Assembly: GCA_947503585.1 (NCBI GenBank)
Contig: CANNEJ010000113.1
Span: 1 to 5,891 of the forward strand
From: Anaerolineales bacterium
Lineage (GTDB): Bacteria > Chloroflexota > Anaerolineae > Anaerolineales > UBA11657
Length of the DNA: 5,891 nucleotides
Reading direction: 5' to 3'
Shown here: positions 1 through 5,131 of the stretch, piece by piece
How positions within the stretch are numbered: position 1 is the first letter of the stretch
How the letters are laid out: the number at the start of each line of letters is the position of its first letter
The notes under the pieces: model-generated
Database searches by the model: none
What the model saw: only the letters and a program-made list of their open reading frames with translations
What the model was told of the DNA's origin: nothing
Program-made: the position numbers and the translations under genes

Positions 1-20
1 CCGCGGGCAGCTGCGCCCTC

Positions 21-26
21 TATAAT
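21..26 (+). promoter_or_regulatory. -10 promoter element upstream of priA
   Basis: A perfect TATAAT hexamer lies in a short AT-rich stretch within GC-rich DNA. The matching -35 hexamer would fall at or beyond the left window edge, so it cannot be checked. Transcription would start near base 33, giving a leader of about 50 nt before the priA start codon. This would be the promoter for the priA-DUF6391-holA group unless that group is co-transcribed with an unseen upstream gene. Confidence 0.45.
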
Positions 27-32
27 AAAAAA

Positions 33-74
33 CAGCCCGCAGGCTGGTTTAGCAGCCGCAGAACGATGCGGCTG
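33..74 (+). promoter_or_regulatory. Structured 5' leader of priA with alternating hairpins
   Basis: Four alternating complementary segments are visible: CAGCC (33-37), GGCTG (42-46), CAGCC (53-57) and GGCTG (70-74). They can form hairpin 1:2 (loop CGCA), hairpin 2:3 (loop of six), or hairpin 3:4. The last extends to a perfect 8-bp stem, CAGCCGCA/TGCGGCTG, with loop GAACGA. Hairpin 3:4 ends seven bases before the ATG at 82, where a ribosome-binding site would normally lie, and no Shine-Dalgarno sequence is present. The arrangement could control translation initiation or only protect the 5' end; a regulatory role is inference. Confidence 0.3.
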
Positions 75-81
75 GCGCACC

Positions 82-2991
82 ATGTACGCCGAAATTCTCC
101 CCAACGTCCCTTCCCTCAAGCATTCTTATTTTTACACGATTCCGCCATTTCTGGCGGGCACTTTGCGCGTCGGCCATTTGGTGGTGGCGCCGTTTTTAGA
201 GCAGCGCGTGCAAGGTGTGGTGCTGGCGCTGGGCGCGGCTGCCCCAACGGGCGTGACTAAGTTTAAGGATGTGGAGGCGCTGCTGGATGCGGAGCCGGTG
301 CTGAGCACGGAACAACTGGGGCTGGCGCAGTGGCTGGCGCGCGAGACGCGCGCCGACCTGATTGAGTGCGTGAACCTGATGCTGCCAAATGGGCTGGCGA
401 AACGGGCAGGTGCGATTTACGAACTGGTTCCTGATCAAACACTCCAAATGCGGTCTGAGGCGCTTAAGCAGCTTGTTCTAATGGAGGTTCAGGAAATCTT
501 GCCCAGCTCTAGCACGCGTCAGGAACGCCTACTTAGTTTGATGCGAAAGCGTGGGGCGATGCATAGTCGGCAGCTAAAGAATGCGATGAAGCGGTCCACC
601 GATCTGCAGGCTGATCTAGATACCCTAGTACGTCGTGGGCAGATTAATAAGACAGCGCTACTTGACCCGCCCTCGGTCGGGGTGCGGCATGCAAAAACGG
701 CGCGCTTGACGGTGCGCAGCCGGGGGCAAAGCCTGGCAGCTGTGCAGCTGCAGCTGGGCCGCCCGAATGCAGCCGCAGCGCTGCTGGCCCAGCTGATAGA
801 CCTGTGGCCCGGCCAGCCGGAACTGCGGGCAGCGCAAGCAGCCAGCGGCTGCACGCGGGCGCAAGTGCTGCGGCTGGCGGAGCGTTCTGTGCTGCAAGTG
901 CTGCCGGCAGCGGCCGTGATGGCGCTGGCTGTGCCGGCGGCTGCAGCTCAGGCTTGGCTGGCAGCGAATGAGTTTGCACAGCCGGAAGCCGGTGCAGCAC
1001 TGGCTGCACTGCTGGCTGCCAACCGGGCGCTGCCGCAGACGGCGGGCGCTGCGCAGCTGGCTGCGCTTGGGCTGGTGCACTGCTCCACCAATCCGGAGTG
1101 CGTGCGCCTGCCGGGCACCGTGCTGCAGGCGCGCGCGCAGCTGCTGGCGCTGCGCGGTGCCACGCGCCGGGCCCAGGCACTGGATGAGCTGGCGCTGCAC
1201 GCCGGCGGCCCGCTGCCGGTGGCGTTGCTGCGCGCACGCACGGGGGTTACGCTGCCGGAACTGGCGCAGCTGGCGGAGCTGGGCTTGATTGATTTGGATG
1301 CAGTGGAAGTGCTGCATGATCCGCTGGCTGCCGTGCAGGTGGCGCCGGATGCAGCACTGGCGCTGACGGATGAGCAGGCAGCAGTTTGGGCTGCCGTGCA
1401 CGCGGCATTTGAAGCGCCGCCGGCGCGCCGCACAAAGCCGCTGCTGCTGCACGGCGTAACCGGCTCCGGCAAAACCGAAATTTATTTGCGCGCAGTGGCC
1501 GAGGCGCTGCGCCGCGGGCGCAGTGCAATTGTGCTGGTGCCGGAGATTGCGCTGACGCCGCAAACGCTGCGGCGCTTTATGGCGCGCTTTGCCGGGCGCG
1601 TGGCTGTGCTGCACAGCCGCCTGACGCCCAACGAACGCTACGACAGCTGGCGGCGCGTGCGCTCCGGCGCGTTGGATGTGGTGATCGGGCCGCGCTCGGC
1701 TTTGTTTGCGCCGCTGCCCAATGTGGGCGTGATTGTGGTGGACGAGGCGCACGACCAGGCGTACTGGCAGGACAGCGTGCCGTATTACCACGCGCGCACG
1801 GCTGCGATTGAACGCGCGCGCCAGTGCGCTGCGGTTTGCATTCTGGGCAGCGCCACGCCGGATGTGGTGGACAGCTATCGGGCGCAGCAGGGCGCGTATA
1901 CGCTGCTGTCTTTGCCGCGCCGCATTCTGGCGCATGTGCCGGCTGCTGCCACAGGCGCGCCGGTTGCGCAGTATGCGCCGCTGCCGCCGGTGCATGTGGT
2001 GGATATGCGCCACGAGCTGCGCGCTGGAAACCGCTCTATTTTCAGCCGTTTACTGGCGAGCCAACTGGCGCAGGTGCTGCAGCGTGGCGAACAGGCGATT
2101 CTGTTTTTGAACCGGCGCGGGCAGGCCACCTATGTGTTTTGCCGCGACTGCGGGCATGTGCTGCAGTGCCCCAAATGCAGCATTGCCTACACCTACCACG
2201 CGGCGCCGGAGCGCCTGCTGTGCCACCACTGCAATACGCAGCGCGCTGCGCCGGCGGCCTGCCCCACATGCAAGAGCGCACGCATCCGCCACTTCGGGCT
2301 GGGCACAGAGGCAGTGGAGTCCGGCCTGCAGGCTGCGTTCCCCGGCGTGCGCACCGTGCGCTGGGATGCAGACAGCACGCGCCAGCGCGGCGCGCATGCT
2401 GCCATCCTGCAGCAATTTGCAGCGCATGCAGCCGATGTATTGATTGGCACGCAGATGATTGCGAAGGGGCTGGACCTGCCGCTGGTGACGCTGGTGGGCG
2501 TGGTGTCTGCGGACACCGGCCTGGCCATGCCGGACTACCGCGCCAGCGAGCGCGTGTTTAGCGTGCTGTTGCAGGTGGCGGGGCGCGCCGGCCGCGGGCA
2601 GCGCGCCGGGCAGGTGGTGCTGCAAACTTACCAACCGGAACACTTTGCCATTCAGGCCGCAGCTGCGCATGACTATGCTGCGTTTTACAAGCAGGAGCTC
2701 GCGCTGCGCCGCAATCACGGCTATCCGCCCTTTGGGCGCGTGGCGCGTTTGGTGGGGCAGCATGTGCGCGCTGATGTGCTGCAGGCGGCAGCGCAAGCGC
2801 TGGGCGCAGCGCTGCAGGCGCAGCGCGCGGCGCAGGTGGACATCATCGGGCCGGTGCCGTGCTTTTACCAGCGCGTGAACGGCATGCACCGCTGGCAGAT
2901 TGTGCTGCGCGGCGCGCTGCCGGCGGCGCTGCTGGATGTGGCATTGCCCGACGGCTGGCGCGTGGAAGTGGATCCGGTGAGCCTGCTGTAA
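82..2991 (+). CDS. priA: PriA, primosomal protein N' (replication restart 3'-5' DNA helicase)
   Basis: PriA recognises stalled or collapsed forks, unwinds the lagging arm and begins reloading of DnaB. The 969-residue product starts with the 3'-end-binding domain (about 1-105) and a winged helix (about 120-210). The helicase core shows Walker A GVTGSGKT (458-465, Lys464), motif Ia PEIALTP (487-493), Walker B DEAH (554-557), GSATP (589-593), GLGTE (739-743), GTQMIAKGLD (789-798) and QVAGRAGRG (831-839). Eight zinc cysteines are complete, in four CxxC pairs at 687/690, 696/699, 714/717 and 727/730. The C-terminal domain follows. E. coli PriA has about 732 residues. The excess here is mainly an Ala/Leu-rich block (about 215-425) that seems to contain two or three degenerate winged-helix-like units, as I recall for Chloroflexota PriA. 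Walker B is DEAH where many PriA proteins have DEEH. The start is the only ATG giving the complete N-terminal domain. Residues about 116-200 are encoded by a patch of unusual composition. Confidence 0.97.
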   Translation: MYAEILPNVPSLKHSYFYTIPPFLAGTLRVGHLVVAPFLEQRVQGVVLALGAAAPTGVTKFKDVEALLDAEPVLSTEQLGLAQWLARETRADLIECVNLMLPNGLAKRAGAIYELVPDQTLQMRSEALKQLVLMEVQEILPSSSTRQERLLSLMRKRGAMHSRQLKNAMKRSTDLQADLDTLVRRGQINKTALLDPPSVGVRHAKTARLTVRSRGQSLAAVQLQLGRPNAAAALLAQLIDLWPGQPELRAAQAASGCTRAQVLRLAERSVLQVLPAAAVMALAVPAAAAQAWLAANEFAQPEAGAALAALLAANRALPQTAGAAQLAALGLVHCSTNPECVRLPGTVLQARAQLLALRGATRRAQALDELALHAGGPLPVALLRARTGVTLPELAQLAELGLIDLDAVEVLHDPLAAVQVAPDAALALTDEQAAVWAAVHAAFEAPPARRTKPLLLHGVTGSGKTEIYLRAVAEALRRGRSAIVLVPEIALTPQTLRRFMARFAGRVAVLHSRLTPNERYDSWRRVRSGALDVVIGPRSALFAPLPNVGVIVVDEAHDQAYWQDSVPYYHARTAAIERARQCAAVCILGSATPDVVDSYRAQQGAYTLLSLPRRILAHVPAAATGAPVAQYAPLPPVHVVDMRHELRAGNRSIFSRLLASQLAQVLQRGEQAILFLNRRGQATYVFCRDCGHVLQCPKCSIAYTYHAAPERLLCHHCNTQRAAPAACPTCKSARIRHFGLGTEAVESGLQAAFPGVRTVRWDADSTRQRGAHAAILQQFAAHAADVLIGTQMIAKGLDLPLVTLVGVVSADTGLAMPDYRASERVFSVLLQVAGRAGRGQRAGQVVLQTYQPEHFAIQAAAAHDYAAFYKQELALRRNHGYPPFGRVARLVGQHVRADVLQAAAQALGAALQAQRAAQVDIIGPVPCFYQRVNGMHRWQIVLRGALPAALLDVALPDGWRVEVDPVSLL
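427..681 (+). other. Compositionally foreign patch inside priA (possible recombination tract)
   Basis: By hand count bases 421-660 are about 51% GC (123 of 240), while sampled 60-base segments at 241-300 and 781-840 are 63% and 70%. Of 15 leucine codons in 421-663, six are CTA, four CTT, two TTG, one CTC and only two CTG. CTG dominates the rest of priA, where I found no CTA on reading through. CGT, CTT, GAT and AAG codons are also enriched. The frame stays open and the encoded segment is the winged-helix region ending in the PPSVGVRHAKTARL linker, so function is probably kept. Homologous replacement by DNA from a related lineage is the simplest explanation; edges are approximate. Confidence 0.55.
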
Positions 2992-3026
2992 TGCAGCGCA
3001 GCGCCAATGTAAAATGCGCGCCATGA
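2991..3026 (+). other. Possible 11-codon relay ORF between priA and the DUF6391 gene
   Basis: The priA stop and an ATG share one base (TAATG, 2989-2993). This frame encodes MQRSANVKCAP and stops at TGA 3024-3026, overlapping the ATG at 3023 as ATGA. It could let ribosomes finishing priA restart and be delivered to the next gene, which has no Shine-Dalgarno sequence. Such a short frame in GC-rich DNA can easily arise by chance, and the peptide itself need not matter. Confidence 0.2.
3010..3015 (+). promoter_or_regulatory. Possible -10 element for leaderless DUF6391 mRNA
   Basis: TAAAAT matches the -10 consensus at five of six bases and lies seven bases before the ATG at 3023. That spacing would put the transcription start at the start codon itself, giving a leaderless mRNA. 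No good -35 hexamer is visible about 17 bases upstream. If real, the DUF6391 and holA genes have their own promoter in addition to read-through from priA. Confidence 0.3.
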
Positions 3027-3568
3027 GCAGCGCGCTGCAAACAACCGGGATGCTGCTGGCGCAGCTGCTGCAGGCGCTGCGCCGCAACCATGCATTGGAG
3101 CACGCCACGCTGCATGTACTGGCGCAGCAGTTCCCGCACGCAATGCTGGCCGGGCGCGCCGACGCGCGCGGCTTCATGCTTTACGGCAGCGTGCCGGGCG
3201 CAGCGGTGCAGGCTGCCGCCCACACGGCGCTGCAGCGCCTGCGCAGTGGCGAGCAGCAGCTGGCGCTGCATCCCAACTGCGGCACCAATCTGGTGGCCGG
3301 CGGCTTGCTGGCTGCGCTGGCACTGGGCCTGGCTACAGCCGGCAGCGGGCGCAGCCGGCTGGCGCGATTGCTGCGCGTGCCGCTGCTGGCGGGCCTGCTG
3401 CCTTTGGCAATGCTGGGCGCGCGTCCGCTGGGCTACGCTGCGCAGCGCAGCCTTACCACCAGCAGCGCAATGGGCGCGCTGCAGATTGTGCGGGTAACGC
3501 GCAGCGCGCGTGCAGGCCGGATCCGCCACCGCATTCAGACGCGCGCGGCTGCAGCCCCCGGGCTATGA
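3023..3568 (+). CDS. DUF6391-like membrane protein, function unknown
   Basis: The protein has 181 residues from this start. Its N-terminus has NHALEHATLHVL (22-33), followed by a GRADARGF element and HPNCGTN (83-89). I recognise these as the conserved features of the DUF6391 family, whose biochemical role is unknown to me. Two hydrophobic segments follow (about 90-107 and 116-138), and the tail is Arg-rich, so it is probably an inner-membrane protein with a cytoplasmic-type basic end. HALEH (23-27) fits the HxxEH pattern of inverted zinc metallopeptidases, and His83 and Cys86 could be further metal ligands; this is speculative. ATG 3014 is in frame and three codons longer, but it overlaps the TAAAAT element, and the 3023 start forms ATGA with a short upstream frame, so I prefer 3023. 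The gene follows priA by about 30 bases and its stop overlaps the holA start (ATGA 3565-3568), implying co-translation with holA. Confidence 0.8.
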   Translation: MSSALQTTGMLLAQLLQALRRNHALEHATLHVLAQQFPHAMLAGRADARGFMLYGSVPGAAVQAAAHTALQRLRSGEQQLALHPNCGTNLVAGGLLAALALGLATAGSGRSRLARLLRVPLLAGLLPLAMLGARPLGYAAQRSLTTSSAMGALQIVRVTRSARAGRIRHRIQTRAAAAPGL

Positions 3569-4569
3569 AACGCAAAACGGAAGGCGCGCCGCCGCCGCTG
3601 GTGGTGCTGCACGGCGACGACGAGTTTGCAATCAGCGAGCACCTGCAGCAGCTGCGGGTGCTGCCGGACTTCAACCTGAACATCAGCGAATTTGACGGGC
3701 GCAAAGCGGGCATTGCGGACGTGCGCGCCGTGTGCACTGCGCTGCCGTTTTTGAGTCCGCGGCGGCTGGTTGTGCTGCACAATGCGGGCGGCAAGCATGC
3801 GGAAGGCGAAGAGCCGGCGGCCGGCAAAAGCGGATTAGCGGCTGCGCTGGTGGATTATCTGCCGCAGCTGGCGCCGTTTACCACGCTGGTGCTGCTGGAG
3901 CCGCGCAAGCTGCCGGAAAACAGCCGGCTGCTGAAGGCCGCGCGCAAAGTGGCCGGCCATGTAGAGCATTATTGCGTTGTACCAGCCAAGGAAGAGGAGC
4001 TGGCACAGTGGGTTGTACAGCGCGCACGCGCAGCCGGTGGAGCTTTCAGTCCGGCAGCTGCGCGCGCACTGGCAGCTGCCATCGGGCCGGAACCGCGCCG
4101 GTTGGCCGGCGAAGTACATAAGCTGCTCGCTTTTGTGAATTGGGAACGCCCTGTACAACCCGCAGATGTTGAACAAACCACGCCGGCTGCCGGACAAGGA
4201 ACAATTTGGGTGCTGGTGGATGCGCTGGCGGAGCGTGATGCGCGCCGCGCGCACGCCTGCCTGGACAAACTGCTCACGCATGATGCATTGCAGCCGTTGT
4301 TTGAGGTTTTTCCGATGATTGTGCGCCAGTACCGGCTGCTGCTGCAGGCGCGGGAGGTGTTGGACAGCGGCGCACCGGCTGCAGAACTGCAAAGTGCGCT
4401 GAAGGTACATCCGTTTGTGGCGCAAAAGCTGGGTGTACAGGCGCGGCGTTATACGCTGGCGGCGCTCGAGGCAATTTATGCGCGCCTGGCGCAGCTGGAT
4501 GTGGCGATGAAATCCGGTACTGAGCCGCGCACCGGGCTGGAACTACTGGTTGCCGAACTGACCGCCTAA
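3565..4569 (+). CDS. holA: DNA polymerase III subunit delta (clamp loader wrench)
   Basis: Delta binds the beta sliding clamp and opens its ring within the clamp-loader complex, alongside delta' and the tau/gamma subunits. The 334-residue length is close to E. coli HolA (343). Visible family features are the N-terminal strand leading into GDDE (17-20), the PFLSPRRLVVL segment where the clamp-contacting region lies, the second-domain motif IGPEPRRLAGEVHKL (173-187), and the C-terminal collar end with MKSGTEP (315-321) and a final LELL helix. As expected for delta, it has no Walker A motif. The ATG overlaps the stop of the DUF6391 gene by four bases (ATGA), the upstream sequence has no Shine-Dalgarno element, and no better in-frame start is available, so translational coupling is likely. 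Around 3961-4200 the GC content drops modestly (52% in 3961-4020) and GTA codons are more frequent; this is weaker than the priA patch and may be natural variation. Confidence 0.93.
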   Translation: MKRKTEGAPPPLVVLHGDDEFAISEHLQQLRVLPDFNLNISEFDGRKAGIADVRAVCTALPFLSPRRLVVLHNAGGKHAEGEEPAAGKSGLAAALVDYLPQLAPFTTLVLLEPRKLPENSRLLKAARKVAGHVEHYCVVPAKEEELAQWVVQRARAAGGAFSPAAARALAAAIGPEPRRLAGEVHKLLAFVNWERPVQPADVEQTTPAAGQGTIWVLVDALAERDARRAHACLDKLLTHDALQPLFEVFPMIVRQYRLLLQAREVLDSGAPAAELQSALKVHPFVAQKLGVQARRYTLAALEAIYARLAQLDVAMKSGTEPRTGLELLVAELTA

Positions 4570-4605
4570 GCGCTGCGGTGCGCTGCAGTGCGCTGCGCAC
4601 GCAAA

Positions 4606-4621
4606 TGTTTCCCGTGAAACA
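4606..4621. promoter_or_regulatory. parS-like site 1
   Basis: TGTTTCCCGTGAAACA differs from the canonical chromosomal ParB-binding palindrome TGTTTCACGTGAAACA at one of 16 positions (position 7, A to C). The right half-site is canonical. The left half-site, TGTTTCCC, has the C that is also found in the Bacillus Noc-binding consensus ATTTCCCGGGAAAT. The site sits 36 bases after the holA stop codon. Binding by this organism's ParB or a ParB paralogue is inference. Confidence 0.6.
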
Positions 4622-4704
4622 TAATTCAGCACCGGATTGGTGCTTGATCGGGCGTGTACCGCGCTCCAACCGGGCTGCTGCGCAGAACGCGAAGCGTGCG
4701 CCGG

Positions 4705-4720
4705 GGTTTCCCGTGAAACC
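4705..4720. promoter_or_regulatory. parS-like site 2
   Basis: GGTTTCCCGTGAAACC shares the 14-base core GTTTCCCGTGAAAC exactly with site 1, in the same orientation and 99 bp downstream. The outermost pair is changed in a compensating way (T..A becomes G..C), so outer symmetry is retained, while the central asymmetry (CCC on the left, GTG on the right) is identical. Paired sites are usual for ParB spreading; the exact repetition argues against chance. Confidence 0.55.
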
Positions 4721-4730
4721 AGCTGGCCAC

Positions 4731-4783
4731 AGGGTTTCGGGGTGCGGCGCACGCTGAAATTTCGCGCCGGGCTAAACCTTTTT
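4731..4783 (+). terminator. Weak terminator-like hairpin downstream of holA
   Basis: An outer stem AGGGTTT (4731-4737) with AAACCTT (4774-4780) and an inner perfect 6-bp stem CGGCGC (4745-4750) with GCGCCG (4764-4769) are separated by an internal loop. The structure runs into five Ts (4779-4783), some of which would be used in pairing. It could be a first, leaky terminator for the holA transcript or part of a longer structured RNA. Confidence 0.3.
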
Positions 4784-4840
4784 GTATATGGATTGCAATT
4801 CATTGCGCCACCGGCCTGTGCCACGCGCCTGTGTGTACCC

Positions 4841-4875
4841 GTGCGCAGCTGACAACGCCAGTTGCGCACTTTTTT
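4841..4875 (+). terminator. Strong intrinsic terminator
   Basis: GTGCGCAGCTG (4841-4851) pairs with CAGTTGCGCAC (4859-4869) to give an 11-bp stem with one G-T wobble and a 7-base loop, followed directly by six Ts (4870-4875). This is a textbook rho-independent terminator for rightward transcription. On the opposite strand the T run is absent, so it is one-way. It lies about 270 bases after the holA stop, which means both parS-like sites are inside the transcribed unit if the holA transcript runs this far. Confidence 0.8.
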
Positions 4876-5048
4876 GGAATGCCGGGCAGCTGCATAACCG
4901 GCAGCCGGCGGATTGAGCGATTGAACGCGCTTGGCACCGGCATGCGCCAGCCGGCGCCGGGGCATTCTCACTTTCCGCACTACTGCCGTTAAATAGAGCA
5001 GCGCAGGTTTGGGGCGTTGTAGCTGCACAGGCTGGTGATCCGGCGCGG

Positions 5049-5076
5049 TCGGCACTATTGACAGATATGCTACACT
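5049..5076 (+). promoter_or_regulatory. Extended -10 promoter of the FecR-like gene
   Basis: TGCTACACT (5068-5076) is an extended -10 element (TGnTAnnnT). A partial -35, TCGGCA (5049-5054), lies 16 bases upstream of the -10 hexamer. A perfect TTGACA (5058-5063) is also present but is only seven bases from this -10 hexamer and has no other good -10 partner. Transcription would begin around 5081-5084, after the strong terminator, so the downstream gene is a separate unit from holA. Confidence 0.5.
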
Positions 5077-5080
5077 TTTC

Positions 5081-5131
5081 ATGCGCTTTGGCCCCTTTAA
5101 TGCAACTGCGGGGATAGTTTGCAAAATATGA
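5081..5131 (+). other. Possible 16-codon leader ORF before the FecR-like gene
   Basis: An ATG lies four bases after the extended -10 element. It opens a frame encoding MRFGPFNATAGIVCKI that stops at TGA 5129-5131, overlapping the ATG at 5128 (ATGA). If transcription starts at 5081 this would be a leaderless leader peptide coupled to the next gene. The gap to the -10 is slightly short for a start at exactly 5081, and a frame this short can be accidental. No regulatory residue run (such as repeated Trp or His codons) is seen. Confidence 0.25.

Larger units (their letters stand above)
4570..5127. other. Intergenic region of about 560 bp with sites but no supported ordinary gene
   Basis: Open frames here (for example a 193-codon minus-strand frame reaching into holA) have no recognisable motif, and their codon use looks accidental. 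I see no tRNA, SRP RNA, tmRNA or RNase P signature. The region starts with a threefold imperfect direct repeat cgctgcggtg/cgctgcagtg/cgctgcgcac (4571-4600). It then holds two parS-like sites, a terminator-like hairpin, a strong terminator and a promoter, each listed separately. Between 4876 and 5040 I see only a GAATGCC/GGCATTC inverted repeat (4877-4883 and 4961-4967) and dispersed CCGG-rich short repeats of no clear meaning. Confidence 0.6.

Noticed and set aside
27..46. Minus-strand hairpin CAGCC-TGCG-GGCTG followed by six Ts, resembling a terminator for leftward transcription
   Set aside because: No minus-strand gene is supported to its right, and the stem is only 5 bp. The same bases are better explained as the first leader hairpin after the TATAAT element.
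658..2013. 451-codon minus-strand frame opposite priA, rich in Arg, His and Gln
   Set aside because: It is the complement shadow of a GC-rich gene with strong CTG/GCG codon preference; priA is certain on the plus strand.
3961..4200. Second foreign-composition tract, in holA, with more GTA codons and GTAC tetramers
   Set aside because: The GC dip is partial (52% in one 60-base segment, 60% in another) and leucine codons stay mostly CTG, so ordinary variation is sufficient.
4637..4852. Plus-strand 71-codon frame in the intergenic region
   Set aside because: It runs through parS-like site 2 and into the terminator stem, and has no family features and no initiation signal.
4877..4967. GAATGCC/GGCATTC inverted repeat enclosing CCGG-rich sequence, considered as a 6S-like or other structured RNA
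   Set aside because: Only 7 bp pair across about 77 bases, inner pairing is irregular, and no known RNA family signature was recognised.
5058..5063. Perfect TTGACA as the -35 of the FecR-like gene promoter
   Set aside because: It is only seven bases from the TACACT hexamer, and no acceptable -10 lies 16-18 bases downstream of it.
4543..5124. Open minus-strand frame of 193 codons across the holA-lipoprotein gap
   Set aside because: It has no recognisable motif, runs through the terminator and promoter and into the holA 3' end, and its repeated VSRET translation is just the parS-like core read in that frame.
4570..5127. Replication origin associated with the parS-like sites
   Set aside because: I found no DnaA boxes (TTATCCACA or one mismatch) and no AT-rich unwinding stretch in the intergenic region.
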